Source of the DNA: Enterococcus sp. 9D6_DIV0238
GTDB lineage: Bacteria; Bacillota; Bacilli; Lactobacillales; Enterococcaceae
DNA length: 64,000 nt
Assembly (NCBI RefSeq): GCF_002174455.2
Contig: NZ_CP147246.1
Location: 2,520,001 to 2,584,000 of the forward strand
Reading direction: 5' to 3'
This document shows positions 20,187 through 29,435 of this stretch, in pieces. A model generated the notes under the pieces. It did not search any database. It was not told the origin of the DNA and worked only from the letters and a program-made list of their open reading frames with translations. The translations under genes were made by a program, and so were the position numbers. Numbering within the stretch: position 1 is the first letter of the stretch; each line of letters starts with the position of its first letter.

Positions 20187-20849
20187 ATGACGGTATTAGA
20201 TTGGTTTTTTATTATTTCTTTGTCTCTAGCCAGTATCGGGTTAGTATTTTCAGGTATCTCTTTTTATCTGATGGCTCAAACGAAAAAGGCTCTAAAGAAA
20301 CTAAAGAGAAGAAAAGTTCGTAAGAAAAAACAAAAACAAAAGAAACGCAACATCAGAGAGCTGGTGAAGAAGAGTAAGAAGCAGCGCAATTGGGGAATTT
20401 CTTTAAGTATACTCTTTTTAGTTTTTAGTATAGCCGCTGGTTATTCTTTATATTATCAGGCAATGCATTTAAGCCAGAAAGATTCTAAAGCTGTTGTTCA
20501 AGGGTACTATTTGATGGATAATCTGGAAAATGAGTTAAAAACGGCCAAGACTACTGAAAATGATGTGAAATCAGGTAAAAATATCAAACTATTAGCAGGA
20601 CAATTCTCGAGCTATGGTATTTATAAAGCAACGATTCGAAATAGCGAGACAGGACAAAAGAAATTGAACAAGTACTATAAGTCGATGAAAGAGTTAGGAA
20701 TCAATTTATCTTCTCAGCCGAATGATTTCTTTAAAAATGAAACACTACTAAATGAGTTTGAAACTGATTTGGAGGCGATCAAGAAGAATCATGAGGATGT
20801 TGTCCGTTACTTCAATATCAATAAAAATGCGTTGGTAAATAAAAAATAG
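20187..20849 (+). CDS. Two-TM membrane protein of the WxL locus, function unknown
   Basis: The 220 aa show TM1 (about 5-29), an intensely basic loop (about 31-68, mostly Lys/Arg), TM2 (about 70-92) and a hydrophilic C-terminal domain of about 125 residues with helical character. By the positive-inside rule the basic loop is cytoplasmic and the C-terminal domain outside. I do not recognise a family. RBS GAGGAGGG. It lies 31 nt after the DUF916 gene and 12 nt before the signal peptidase gene, so all three are probably one operon. Confidence 0.75.
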   Translation: MTVLDWFFIISLSLASIGLVFSGISFYLMAQTKKALKKLKRRKVRKKKQKQKKRNIRELVKKSKKQRNWGISLSILFLVFSIAAGYSLYYQAMHLSQKDSKAVVQGYYLMDNLENELKTAKTTENDVKSGKNIKLLAGQFSSYGIYKATIRNSETGQKKLNKYYKSMKELGINLSSQPNDFFKNETLLNEFETDLEAIKKNHEDVVRYFNINKNALVNKK

Positions 20850-20861
20850 TCTGGTGATTTC

Positions 20862-21581
20862 ATGAAAAAGACCACTCACAAACCAAAGAATCGAGCAGTC
20901 AAAAAGAAGTCAGAACAAAGAAAACCAGCTGCTGTCAAAAAGCCGCAAGCATCAAAAACTGGAAAGTCGAAAAAAAAGCAGGTTCGACCTGTCAAACATA
21001 AAAAAAAGAAAATCAACAAGAGAAAAAGAAGGCTTAGAAAAATAAAGCTTCTTTTTGTGGAAATAGTGTTGACTCTTTTGGTGACGATAGGCGTCTTATA
21101 TACATTGTCACTTTTTACTTTTTCCCTTGCTAGAGTAGAAGGCTATTCTATGAGTGCAACGTTAGAAGATGGAGAAGTTGTGGTGGTGAATAAATTAGCT
21201 AAAGTGAAACGGTTTGATCTGGTTTATCTTAAAGTACCGAAGTCAAAAGAGAAATCGATCCGCAGAATTATCGGACGACCAGGTGAAAGTTTATACTATA
21301 AGAATGGACAGCTATTTATCAATGAGCAGGAAAAAGATGAAGCCTTTATCGGTGAGTATAAAAAACAATTTGAACAAGACGGAATGCTTTATACAGAAGA
21401 TTTTACGCTAAAGGCATTAACTGGAAGCCCAACGATTCCACAAGGGAAGTACCTCGTTTTGGGAGATAATCGACCATATGCGACTGATAGCCGTTATTAT
21501 CAGCTGGTGGATGAAAAAGAAATCATTGGGAAAGTCGAAATGAGAGTACTGCCTCTCCATAAACTTCAACGAGTAAAATAG
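20862..21581 (+). CDS. Signal peptidase I-like protein with catalytic Lys replaced by Arg
   Basis: A 239-aa protein with a 60-residue Lys/Arg-rich cytoplasmic N-terminus, one TM helix (about 63-88) and the extracellular peptidase fold. Box B has Ser96 in VEGYSMSATL and box E has LGDNRPYATDSR. Box D, normally KR..G.PGD with the general-base Lys, reads IRRIIGRPGE: the Lys position is Arg134. Ser96 to Arg134 is 38 residues, the spacing I recall for pneumococcal signal peptidase Ser-Lys. It may be inactive, altered in mechanism or specialised for the locus. It is last in the operon, before a terminator. Confidence 0.85.
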   Translation: MKKTTHKPKNRAVKKKSEQRKPAAVKKPQASKTGKSKKKQVRPVKHKKKKINKRKRRLRKIKLLFVEIVLTLLVTIGVLYTLSLFTFSLARVEGYSMSATLEDGEVVVVNKLAKVKRFDLVYLKVPKSKEKSIRRIIGRPGESLYYKNGQLFINEQEKDEAFIGEYKKQFEQDGMLYTEDFTLKALTGSPTIPQGKYLVLGDNRPYATDSRYYQLVDEKEIIGKVEMRVLPLHKLQRVK

Positions 21582-21590
21582 TTATTGAAA

Positions 21591-21626
21591 AACATCTGAT
21601 ATTCCAACGAATGCCAGATGTTTTTT
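21591..21626 (+). terminator. Terminator of surface locus 1
   Basis: AACATCTG / CAGATGTT with inner ATATTC/GAAT pairing, followed by TTTTTT. Confidence 0.85.
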
Positions 21627-21673
21627 GTTGAGAAAAAAAGTCAGTTAAAAAGCAAGTTTTTTCTTTTGATATC

Positions 21674-21682
21674 TGTTATACT
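21674..21682 (+). promoter_or_regulatory. Extended -10 promoter of metK
   Basis: TGTTATACT (TGN plus TATACT) lies 7 nt before the first paired base of the riboswitch. The -35 region is weak, as is common with extended -10 promoters. Confidence 0.6.
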
Positions 21683-21688
21683 GGGAAT

Positions 21689-21790
21689 GTTACAAGTTCC
21701 CGAAAGGATTTATTTAGCGCTGGTTGAGAGCATATGTGATGCTTCGATCACCTAAATAAAGATGCCTTGTAACCGAATATAACTAGGGGG
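21689..21790 (+). promoter_or_regulatory. SMK box (SAM-III) riboswitch of metK
   Basis: GTTACAAG (21689-21696) pairs with CTTGTAAC (21766-21773) to form the outer helix. TTCCCGAAAGGAT is the conserved core, and AACCGAA followed by AGGGGG matches the region where the Shine-Dalgarno is captured on SAM binding. This class is known from metK leaders of Lactobacillales and acts on translation, so SAM represses MetK synthesis. The variable arm between the core strands is long here. Confidence 0.92.
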
Positions 21791-21798
21791 AATACATT

Positions 21799-22986
21799 AT
21801 GACAGAGAGACATTTATTTACATCAGAGTCCGTTTCAGAAGGACATCCGGACAAAGTAGCCGATCAAGTAAGTGACGCGATCTTGGATGCGATTTTAGAG
21901 CAGGACCCACAAGCACGTGTCGCGTGCGAAACAAGTGTAACAACAGGTTTGGTTTTAGTTTTTGGAGAAATATCGACAACAGCTTATGTTGATATTCAAA
22001 AAATCGTTCGACAAACATTAAAAGATATTGGCTATACTCGAGCAAAATACGGTTTTGATGGAGATACAGTAGCAGTTCTTGTTGCCATTGATGAACAATC
22101 ACCGGATATCGCTCAAGGTGTGGATGATGCGCTCGAAACTCGTGGAGACAAAGATACAAAAGATGACATTGGTGCTGGAGATCAAGGGTTGATGTTTGGC
22201 TTTGCAGTCAACGAAACACCGGAGTTGATGCCTTTACCTATTTCATTGAGTCATCAATTAGTTCGCCGTCTTTCGGAGTTACGTAAAGAAGAAATATTAC
22301 CTTACTTACGACCTGATGCGAAATCACAAGTAACAGTAGAATATGATGAAGAGGGAAAACCTCAGCGTGTGGACACTGTAGTGATCAGCACACAGCATGA
22401 TGAAGATACAACGCTGGAGCAAATTCAAGATGATGTGAAATCACTCGTAATCGAACATGTGATCCCAGCTGAATTATTAGATGAAGAAACAAAATATTTT
22501 ATCAATCCGACTGGCCGCTTTGTTATTGGCGGACCTCAAGGAGATGCCGGCTTGACTGGACGGAAAATCATCGTTGATACTTACGGAGGTTATGCGCGTC
22601 ACGGCGGCGGTGCTTTTTCTGGAAAAGATGCAACAAAAGTCGATCGCTCAGCAAGCTATGCAGCTCGCTATATTGCAAAAAATATTGTTGCTGCTGGTTT
22701 AGCAGAAAAAGCAGAAGTTCAATTAGCATACGCAATAGGCGTAGCACAACCGGTGTCAATTTCAATCAATACCTTTGGTACCAGCAGTGTACCAGAAAGT
22801 AAATTGATCAAAGCAGTAAGAGAAAACTTTGATCTACGTCCGGCAGGAATCATTGAAATGCTTGATTTACGCCGTCCAATTTACAAACAAACAGCAGCAT
22901 ATGGTCATTTTGGTCGTACAGATATCGAACTACCTTGGGAGCAGACAGACAAAGTCGAAGCAATCAAAGCAAGTTTAGGTGAGTAA
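21799..22986 (+). CDS. metK: S-adenosylmethionine synthase
   Basis: Makes S-adenosylmethionine from methionine and ATP. The 395 aa are full length, with [13 protein letters not shown] at the N-terminus, the methionine/ATP loop [10 protein letters not shown], the P-loop-like GGGAFSGKD and a C-terminal FGR signature. The GGGGG ribosome site overlaps the SMK box. It is monocistronic between its riboswitch and a strong terminator. Confidence 0.97.
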   Translation: MTERHLFTSESVSEGHPDKVADQVSDAILDAILEQDPQARVACETSVTTGLVLVFGEISTTAYVDIQKIVRQTLKDIGYTRAKYGFDGDTVAVLVAIDEQSPDIAQGVDDALETRGDKDTKDDIGAGDQGLMFGFAVNETPELMPLPISLSHQLVRRLSELRKEEILPYLRPDAKSQVTVEYDEEGKPQRVDTVVISTQHDEDTTLEQIQDDVKSLVIEHVIPAELLDEETKYFINPTGRFVIGGPQGDAGLTGRKIIVDTYGGYARHGGGAFSGKDATKVDRSASYAARYIAKNIVAAGLAEKAEVQLAYAIGVAQPVSISINTFGTSSVPESKLIKAVRENFDLRPAGIIEMLDLRRPIYKQTAAYGHFGRTDIELPWEQTDKVEAIKASLGE

Positions 22987-22993
22987 CAGAGGC

Positions 22994-23027
22994 GGCGCTA
23001 CTAATGAAAATTAGTGGCGCTGTTTTG
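22994..23027 (+). terminator. Terminator of metK
   Basis: GCGCTACTAAT pairs with ATTAGTGGCGC across a short loop (one G-T pair), followed by TGTTTTG. The repeat A array starts right behind it. Confidence 0.8.
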
Positions 23028-23029
23028 CT

Positions 23030-23375
23030 GCGAACCACCGCGACTGGCTTTGCCAGAGCGGATGCTGAGCAGTACTTGGCGACCAACGGGAGCGAAGTCA
23101 CCTTACTAGTGAACCACGAACAAGAATCATGGAACAAACCTAATAAACCTAAATTTTCAAGCGGTTAACCCAACTAAAGCAGCCAGAGTAGAAATCGAGC
23201 AATACTTGGCGATCAAGGGAGCGAAGTCACCTTACTAGTGAATCACGAACAAGGATCATGAACAAAACTAATAAACTCAAGGGTTCAAACAGTAATTTAA
23301 CTAAAACAGCCAGAGTGATGCTGAGCAGTATTTGGAAACAATGAGAGTGAAGGAATCCTTAAGATGACCGAAGCT
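23030..23375 (+). repeat. Repeat A array: three tandem units behind metK
   Basis: Units of roughly 125-140 nt start near 23041, 23179 and 23303. Each begins with GCCAGAG, then a GAGCAGTA/CTTGGCGA stretch, then GGGAGCGAAGTCACC, TTACTAGTGAA and CACGAACAA, and an AAAC-rich tail; unit 3 has decayed. Unit 1 starts with a CTGGC/GCCAG hairpin. The rest of the gap to 23580 is AT-rich with no gene seen. Related units lie at 270-312 and 38432-38740. Confidence 0.8.
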
Positions 23376-23580
23376 GAAACAAAAGAAAAGAACACGAAAA
23401 CCACATCGAATCTATATTTATTCACAAGTTATTAGTTTAGCTATATAAGCAACATTGCAAGAATAGATACTCTAACAAACAGTGGAAAAACATTGTTTTA
23501 TAAAGCTACATAAGCAGTAGTAAAATTAACTGTCACATAATAGGGGAATGAACATTATTTAGATAAAAGGATGGAGATAT

Positions 23581-25035
23581 ATGAAAAGAGAAACAAACGT
23601 CAAACTTGTAACGATCAGTGTGTTCGTTGCAACCTTTATGACTGCGATCGAAGGCACGATCGTTTCAACAGCGATGCCGACGATCGTGGGATCATTACAT
23701 GGTATGGAAATCATGAATTGGGTTTTTTCTATTTATTTGTTAACTAATGCTATGTTAACACCGATTTATGGGAAATTAGCAGATAAAATTGGTCGAAAAC
23801 CGATTTTTATGATAGGAATTATTATTTTTATTATTGGTTCGTCACTTTGTGGTTTGGCTCAAAACATGCTGACATTGATCATTGCTAGAGCAATTCAGGG
23901 AATTGGTGCAGGAGCGATCATGCCCGTTGCTTTGACGATTCTTGCAGACATTTATTCTATTGATAAACGAGCAAAAATGTTGGGATTGAATAGTGCTGCC
24001 TGGGGAATCGCCAGTATTTTTGGTCCGCTTGCTGGTGGTTTTATCGTTGATACCGTTGGCTGGCATTGGATCTTTTTCATCAATGTTCCGATCGGCCTTG
24101 TCTTGTTAGGTTTGATCGCTTACTTCTTAGTTGAGCCAAAAAGAGAGCAAAACAAAGTACCAATGGACATACTTGGCAGTGTTCAGCTGATGCTGGTCTT
24201 ATTGACCTTACTATTGGGCTTTCAATTGATCGGTGATAATGGTTTTGGTCTGAACGTCTTTCTTTGTTTAGGTGCGTCTATTTTATTCGTTATTAGCTTC
24301 ATTTTTGTTGAAAAAAGAGCCAAAGATCCAGTGATCGATCTAAAATTATTTAAAAATTCTACGTTCGTTATTGTGAATATCGTAGCTGCTTTGATCAGTG
24401 GATTTTTGATGGGAGTAGAAGTGTATATTCCGATGTGGATGCAGGGCGTCTTAGGTAAAAGTGCAGGTCTTGGTGGACTTGTTTTAGCCCCGATGTCGAT
24501 TTTATGGATGGTTGGTTCGTTTATTGCAAGTTCATTGATGGAAAAACACACGACTAAAAAAGTATTGACGATCGGATTAACGATCACATTACTAGGTGGT
24601 ATTTTCTTAGTATTGGTTCCTGTATCGATTTCATTTATCTGGTTCTTTGCTATTTCTTCGGTATTAGGGATCGGTTTTGGGATTACGATCACTACAACAA
24701 CAGTCAATGCTCAAAGTAGCGTAGATCCTTCTGAGGTAGGTGTAGCAACTTCATTCAATACTCTTGTTAGAACAATTGGGCAAACGTTGATGGTGTCTAT
24801 TTTTGGTGTGATCATCAATGCAGTAACGACATCAGAGCTTGCTAAAAGTTCGCTAGATGTTGATCCTGATGTGATGAATAAGTTAGTGAATCCTCATACA
24901 GCGAATACGATTTCAGCAGAATTATTGGAACCATTACGTGGCATGTTGTATGCTGGTCTTCATAATGTTTATATTGTAGGAATTGGCTTGATCATAGCCG
25001 CGATGGTCTTGAATGCACTCGTGAAGAAAAAGTAG
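23581..25035 (+). CDS. MFS drug exporter, DHA2 (14-TM) family
   Basis: A 484-aa proton-driven multidrug efflux transporter in the membrane. Family signs are motif D1 AIEGTIVSTAMPTI near TM1, motif A GKLADKIGRKP, the antiporter motif C-like GPLAGGFIVDTVGWHWIFFINVPIG, and about 14 hydrophobic segments. This matches EmrB/QacA-type exporters; the substrate is unknown. RBS AAAGGATGGAG. It is a single gene between the repeat A array and a terminator, with no regulator beside it. Confidence 0.88.
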   Translation: MKRETNVKLVTISVFVATFMTAIEGTIVSTAMPTIVGSLHGMEIMNWVFSIYLLTNAMLTPIYGKLADKIGRKPIFMIGIIIFIIGSSLCGLAQNMLTLIIARAIQGIGAGAIMPVALTILADIYSIDKRAKMLGLNSAAWGIASIFGPLAGGFIVDTVGWHWIFFINVPIGLVLLGLIAYFLVEPKREQNKVPMDILGSVQLMLVLLTLLLGFQLIGDNGFGLNVFLCLGASILFVISFIFVEKRAKDPVIDLKLFKNSTFVIVNIVAALISGFLMGVEVYIPMWMQGVLGKSAGLGGLVLAPMSILWMVGSFIASSLMEKHTTKKVLTIGLTITLLGGIFLVLVPVSISFIWFFAISSVLGIGFGITITTTTVNAQSSVDPSEVGVATSFNTLVRTIGQTLMVSIFGVIINAVTTSELAKSSLDVDPDVMNKLVNPHTANTISAELLEPLRGMLYAGLHNVYIVGIGLIIAAMVLNALVKKK

Positions 25036-25051
25036 TTTAAGTAAAAGTAAG

Positions 25052-25107
25052 AATAAGAGTTTGGGAAAAAACTGTTTTTTTAGTTTTGTTCTGGACTCTT
25101 ATTTTTT
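25052..25107 (+). terminator. Terminator after the MFS gene
   Basis: AATAAGAGT / ACTCTTATT outer stem with inner AAAACT/AGTTTT, then a T6 run. The TGGGA/CTGGAC sequences recall the repeat B family. Confidence 0.75.
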
Positions 25108-25161
25108 ACTTTATAAAGTAGCAAATTTTTTGTTATACTGTCCAAAAGGAGTGATACATGT

Positions 25162-25794
25162 ATGGGAATTATTAATTTTGGTGCGTTCATTATCTCAGCT
25201 ATTTTATTAAATTTGATTCCAGGTTCTGATACGATTTACATTTTGAGTAGATCAACGCTTGGCAGTAAGCGGCAAGGAATCATTTCTGTTTTTGGTATTT
25301 CATCGGGGATTTTTGTACATACTATTTTAGCTGCTATAGGATTGTCAGCTATTTTGATGACTTCGGCGATTGCTTTTAATAGTATGAAGTGGCTTGGTGC
25401 TGGCTATTTGATCTATTTAGGCATTTCCTCGATCTTAAAAAAAGAATCGTTAGTAGACACAAAAGAAGAGCAAACGACAACCGATTGGCAGGTGTACAAA
25501 CAAGGTTTGCTAACGAATGTATTGAATCCTAAAGTAGCATTATTTTTTCTCTCGTTATTGCCTCAATATGTGGATGCGAATGCTCAGTCAGGTTCTTTAC
25601 CATTTTTGATTTTAGGAATCACTTTCGTATGTACAAGCACGATTTGGAGTTTAGCAGTTGCTTACGGTGCTTCTTTTTTTGTAGGACTGCTTAATAAAAA
25701 TGATCATATGAGAAAAGTGGCAAATAAAATTGCTGGATGTATTTATATTGGCTTAGGCTTGAATTTACTAAGAGTTACGTCCACTAATAATTGA
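25162..25794 (+). CDS. LysE/RhtB family amino-acid exporter
   Basis: A 210-aa membrane protein of six predicted TM segments. The N-terminal LIPGSDTIYILSRS motif and the mid-protein QGLLTNVLNPKVALFFLSLLPQY motif are typical of LysE-type translocators, which export amino acids or related metabolites. ATG 25162 lies 9 nt after AAAAGGAG, and a TGTTATACT extended -10 (25131-25139) precedes it. The substrate is not predictable. Confidence 0.85.
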   Translation: MGIINFGAFIISAILLNLIPGSDTIYILSRSTLGSKRQGIISVFGISSGIFVHTILAAIGLSAILMTSAIAFNSMKWLGAGYLIYLGISSILKKESLVDTKEEQTTTDWQVYKQGLLTNVLNPKVALFFLSLLPQYVDANAQSGSLPFLILGITFVCTSTIWSLAVAYGASFFVGLLNKNDHMRKVANKIAGCIYIGLGLNLLRVTSTNN

Positions 25795-25923
25795 TTCTTT
25801 ATAAAAAACTCTTGAAGAAAGCAAACATTGAACAAAGAAAAGTCATAATTGATTTGTATGATAGATGTATACCAACACAAAACAACTTATAACAAACATT
25901 TTTTCATTGTTAACTCCTCCCCT

Positions 25924-25963
25924 AGGACCTAGTCAAAGAGATTTGGCTAGGTCCTTATTTTTT
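25924..25963 (+). terminator. Terminator between the lysE-like and esterase genes
   Basis: AGGACCTAG pairs perfectly with CTAGGTCCT, followed by TATTTTTTT. It lies inside the over-long esterase reading frame and so argues for the downstream start codon. Confidence 0.85.
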
Positions 25964-26029
25964 GTTGCTGCTTCTCATTTAATCAAAAATAGTGCTACAA
26001 TAGAAGAAAATGAAAATGAGGGATGCTGG

Positions 26030-26830
26030 ATGGCTTTTTTGCAAGCAAATGTTTATTCCAATATATTGGAAATGGAAGTATCATTAAACATCGTTTTACC
26101 ACAGAAAACAGAGAAAAAAATAGGAACAGCAACAAAAGGCAGTTTATCTGACGTTCCAGTTTTGTATTTACTGCATGGAATGGGTGGAAATCATAGCGTT
26201 TGGGAACGACGTACATCGATCGAGCGTTACGTAGCTGATCTAGGCTTGGCTGTGATCATGCCGTCCACAGATTTAGGTTGGTACACAGATACGACATATG
26301 ATATGAACTATTGGTCGTTTATTTCTGAGGAATTACCGAAAATTTGTCATGAATTATTTCCTCAGTTAACAAAAAAAAGAGAGAAAACCTTCGCGGCAGG
26401 TTTGTCGATGGGCGGGTATGGTGCGTTGAAATTAGGGTTGGCAAAACCCGAAAATTTTGTCGCCGTCGCTTCCTTATCTGGAGCAGTCAATCTTGCGGAT
26501 CGGCCAGAAGATCTATTAGCACTCAAAGGAAAAAAATATTGGGAAGGTATTTTTGGTCCGTTAGAAGAAATGCAAGGATCTATCAATGACCCAATGTTTT
26601 TATTGAAACAATTAGTTGCAGATAAGAAAGAAGCACCAAAAATTTTTCTTTGCTGTGGAGAAGATGATCCACTTTTATATGGAAATAAAATGATGGCTAA
26701 GGCATTGAGTGAGCATGACCTTGAGCATACATTTGAAACAGGACCGGGAAACCATGACTGGATTTTCTGGGATCAATGGATCCAACGAGTATTGGCTTGG
26801 TTGCCAATTGAATCTGAAAAAAAAGCTTAG
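26030..26830 (+). CDS. Esterase D/tributyrin-esterase-type alpha/beta hydrolase
   Basis: A 266-aa cytoplasmic serine hydrolase. The oxyanion region is YLLHGMGG, the nucleophile elbow GLSMGG (Ser126), the Asp is in CGEDDPLLYG and the His in GNHDWIFW. The closest families are acetyl-/tributyrin esterases (EstA) and S-formylglutathione hydrolase (FrmB). ATG 26030 is chosen: GAGGGA precedes it, and the reading frame open from 25865 crosses a terminator. TACAAT at 25996-26001 is a possible -10. Confidence 0.85.
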   Translation: MAFLQANVYSNILEMEVSLNIVLPQKTEKKIGTATKGSLSDVPVLYLLHGMGGNHSVWERRTSIERYVADLGLAVIMPSTDLGWYTDTTYDMNYWSFISEELPKICHELFPQLTKKREKTFAAGLSMGGYGALKLGLAKPENFVAVASLSGAVNLADRPEDLLALKGKKYWEGIFGPLEEMQGSINDPMFLLKQLVADKKEAPKIFLCCGEDDPLLYGNKMMAKALSEHDLEHTFETGPGNHDWIFWDQWIQRVLAWLPIESEKKA

Positions 26831-26850
26831 ACTTTTGTCTAAGCTTTTTT
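26821..26850. terminator. Bidirectional terminator between esterase and tetR
   Basis: AAAAGCTTAGAC pairs with GTCTAAGCTTTT over a TTTT loop, with A-run and T-run flanks. It serves both converging genes. Confidence 0.88.
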
Positions 26851-27497
26851 TAAATCAACGGATCTAGTCCGTTTAAAAAAACACGCAACGTTTTCATAAA
26901 GAAATCTTTTTGTTTTTCAGTTCGTCGATAATCAATGCTCTCACGGATATTGTTCAATTCTTGCTCTTGGACATACTGCTTCATTAAGATGATCTGACGT
27001 TTTAAGTAATCATCACCTGCGATGACTTTATTGTATAATTTTTGTTCTTCAGTTGAATCTAGCAGCATACCAAATAATAGATGCTGCATAGATGTCACAG
27101 TCATATAACTAAGCTCAATAGAAAAACCTGCTTCTTTGAGGATACCCAACATGCCATCCAAATTCTTTAAACGACTAGGATAAGATGGAATCGTCAATAT
27201 CTCTATTTCTAAAGCACAAGGATATTGTTGATAGAGCTCATAGTAATTTTCCATGTAAGCGTAGATTGCTTCTTTCCAATTTTTTTGAGGTTTAGGAGGG
27301 ACAAAATGATTTTCGATTTCCTCAGCCATACTTTGTAATAAAGCCTGTTTATTTTCTACATGCCAGTAGATAGCAGGGGCTTGAACACCTAATTTTTTTG
27401 CTACTTTGCGCATTGAAAGCTTGTCTATTTCAGGGATTTCCTCCAATAATTCAAAAGCAGCTTCAATGATTTTATCTTTTGATAATTTTGACTCCAT
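26850..27497 (-). CDS. TetR family repressor next to the EfrAB-like exporter
   Basis: A 215-aa regulator. The N-terminal HTH (about 5-50: IIEAAFELLEE, LSMRKVAKKLGV, AIYWHVENKQALL) matches TetR proteins; the C-terminal ligand domain is TetR_C-like with VTSMQHLLFGMLLD. It is divergent from the ABC exporter genes, with a 23-bp near-perfect operator in the shared region, so it most likely represses them and responds to an exported compound. The ATG at 27497 is preferred because AAGGATG lies upstream; the ATG at 27506 sits inside that site. Confidence 0.85.
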   Translation of the reverse strand: MESKLSKDKIIEAAFELLEEIPEIDKLSMRKVAKKLGVQAPAIYWHVENKQALLQSMAEEIENHFVPPKPQKNWKEAIYAYMENYYELYQQYPCALEIEILTIPSYPSRLKNLDGMLGILKEAGFSIELSYMTVTSMQHLLFGMLLDSTEEQKLYNKVIAGDDYLKRQIILMKQYVQEQELNNIRESIDYRRTEKQKDFFMKTLRVFLNGLDPLI

Positions 27498-27574
27498 TTT
27501 TCTCATCCTTCTATTAAAAAATCTAAGCGAACTCCTTGAATTCCACTGCTAAAAATGGTACATTGGTATGCAAC

Positions 27575-27597
27575 CTAATTTTACAGTGTTAAATTAG
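27575..27597. promoter_or_regulatory. TetR-type operator between tetR and the exporter genes
   Basis: A dyad of 23 bp: left arm CTAATTTTACA, centre G, right arm TGTTAAATTAG, with 10 of 11 positions symmetric. The size and symmetry fit a TetR dimer site, and it lies between the divergent genes. No other dyad this strong is seen in the gap 27498-27720. Confidence 0.7.
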
Positions 27598-27720
27598 AGG
27601 AATATCGTGATGTGTCCGTGTCTCGCTCATTTACTTATTTCATATCATAACACTAAATGCACACTTAAAGGTAGACTATGTATTGATTAGGTTAGTTTTA
27701 TAAAGGAAGTTGGGGATTAC

Positions 27721-29433
27721 GTGAGTATTATTATGGAACACGTCAAAAAGTACAAGTTGGAAGTTTCCATAGCTTTGATTACAGTTATTATCATGGTTAT
27801 GTCGGCGTTGTGGCAGCCCAAACTATTACAGCAAGTGTTAGAAGCAATTATAAAAGATGATAAAGGACAAATTAAGGAACTAGGATTATATCTGATCGGT
27901 ATTGCAGGGTTAGGGTTGGTTGCAGGTGTTTTCAACACGATTTTTTCAGCTAAAGTTGCTCAAGGTGTGAGTGCGGATATTCGTGAAGCGACCTTTCGTA
28001 AAATCCAAACCTTTTCATTTGGAAATATCGAAGAATTTTCAGCTGGAAATTTAGTTGTTCGTTTAACGAATGATGTGACTCAGATTCAAAATGTGATCAT
28101 GATCGCTTTACAATCATTGTTCAGGATCCCGTTTTTATTTATTGGCAGCTTTATTTTGGCAATGACAACATTACCACAATTGTGGTGGGTCATTATTTTA
28201 CTAGTTGTAGCGGTATTTATTATCACTGCATTGTCATTTTCTCAAATGGGCAAACACTTTATGATCATTCAAACCTTGATCGACAAAGTGAATGGGTTAG
28301 CAAAAGAGAACCTTCTAGGCATTCGTGTCGTTAAATCCTTTGTTCAGGAAAAAAATGAATTGGACCGTTTTAGTAAAGTCAGTGATGAACTGACCACACA
28401 CAATTTGATTGTCGGTACACTATTTTCTGTGATGATCCCGTCATTTATGCTGGCTGCGAATTTAGCAGTTGCTGGATCGATCTTTTTAGTGAGTGATCTT
28501 GTGAAAGATGATCCGACCGTTATTGGCGGTATTGCTTCATTTATGAGCTATTTGATGCAGATCATGATGGCGATCATTATCGGCGGGATGATGATGATGA
28601 TGACGTCACGTGCAGCTGTTTCGATCAAACGGATCAAAGAAGTCATGGACACTGTACCAGCACTTACTTATAAAGAAGTACCAGAACAAGAGTTGGATGG
28701 CAGTGTTGTATTTGACCATGTTAGCTTCCGTTATCCTGGCGATGAATCCGATACGTTGAAAGATGTTTCATTCTTGATCAAACCAGGTGAAATGATTGGA
28801 ATCGTTGGAGCAACAGGTGCTGGTAAATCGACATTAGCGCAATTGATTCCACGACTATTCGATCCTTCAGAAGGAACTGTTGAAGTTGGCGGTGTGGATT
28901 TAAAAGAGGTCAATGAACAAAGTCTTCGTAAAACGGTTTCCTTTGTCTTGCAAAAAGCTATCCTGTTTTCTGGAACGATTTCACAAAACTTACGTCAAGG
29001 GAAAAAAGATGCTGATGAGGCAGACATGACCCGTGCAGCTGAAATTGCTCAGGCAAAAGAATTTATTGAAAAGCTGGCATTACAATACGAAGCGCCTGTT
29101 GCTGAGCGAAGTAATAATTTTTCCGGCGGGCAAAAACAACGCTTGTCGATATCACGAGGTGTCATTGGAGAGCCAAAGATTTTGATTTTGGATGATAGTA
29201 CCAGTGCACTAGATGCTCGCTCTGAACGTTTGGTCAGAGAAGCATTAGATAATGACTTAAAAGATACGACAACAATTGTAATCGCGCAAAAGATTTCTTC
29301 CGTTGTTCATGCTGACCGTATTTTAGTATTAGACAAAGGACAGCTAGTCGGCGAAGGAACGCATGAAGAATTAGCTAAAACAAATGCGATTTATCAAGAA
29401 ATCTATGAAACACAAAAAGGGGAGGAGGATTAA
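27721..29433 (+). CDS. efrA: Heterodimeric ABC exporter subunit, EfrA-like
   Basis: A 570-aa half-transporter: six TM segments (about 1-310), then an ATPase domain with Walker [10 protein letters not shown], signature FSGGQKQR and Walker [13 protein letters not shown]. The catalytic Glu after Walker B is Asp, and the H-loop reads VIAQKIS with Gln in place of His. These are the degenerate-site features of one half of heterodimeric drug exporters such as EfrAB/LmrCD. It starts with GTG. The partner starts 2 nt after its stop. Confidence 0.8.
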   Translation: MSIIMEHVKKYKLEVSIALITVIIMVMSALWQPKLLQQVLEAIIKDDKGQIKELGLYLIGIAGLGLVAGVFNTIFSAKVAQGVSADIREATFRKIQTFSFGNIEEFSAGNLVVRLTNDVTQIQNVIMIALQSLFRIPFLFIGSFILAMTTLPQLWWVIILLVVAVFIITALSFSQMGKHFMIIQTLIDKVNGLAKENLLGIRVVKSFVQEKNELDRFSKVSDELTTHNLIVGTLFSVMIPSFMLAANLAVAGSIFLVSDLVKDDPTVIGGIASFMSYLMQIMMAIIIGGMMMMMTSRAAVSIKRIKEVMDTVPALTYKEVPEQELDGSVVFDHVSFRYPGDESDTLKDVSFLIKPGEMIGIVGATGAGKSTLAQLIPRLFDPSEGTVEVGGVDLKEVNEQSLRKTVSFVLQKAILFSGTISQNLRQGKKDADEADMTRAAEIAQAKEFIEKLALQYEAPVAERSNNFSGGQKQRLSISRGVIGEPKILILDDSTSALDARSERLVREALDNDLKDTTTIVIAQKISSVVHADRILVLDKGQLVGEGTHEELAKTNAIYQEIYETQKGEED

Positions 29434-29435
29434 GA

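Noticed and set aside
22987..23580. CRISPR array behind metK
   Set aside because: Unit length (about 140 nt), few units and conservation of the whole unit, not short repeats with unique spacers, do not fit CRISPR; no cas genes are present.
25865..26029. Upstream extension of the esterase gene
   Set aside because: It crosses a strong terminator (25924-25963) and lacks a ribosome site; the hydrolase fold begins after ATG 26030.
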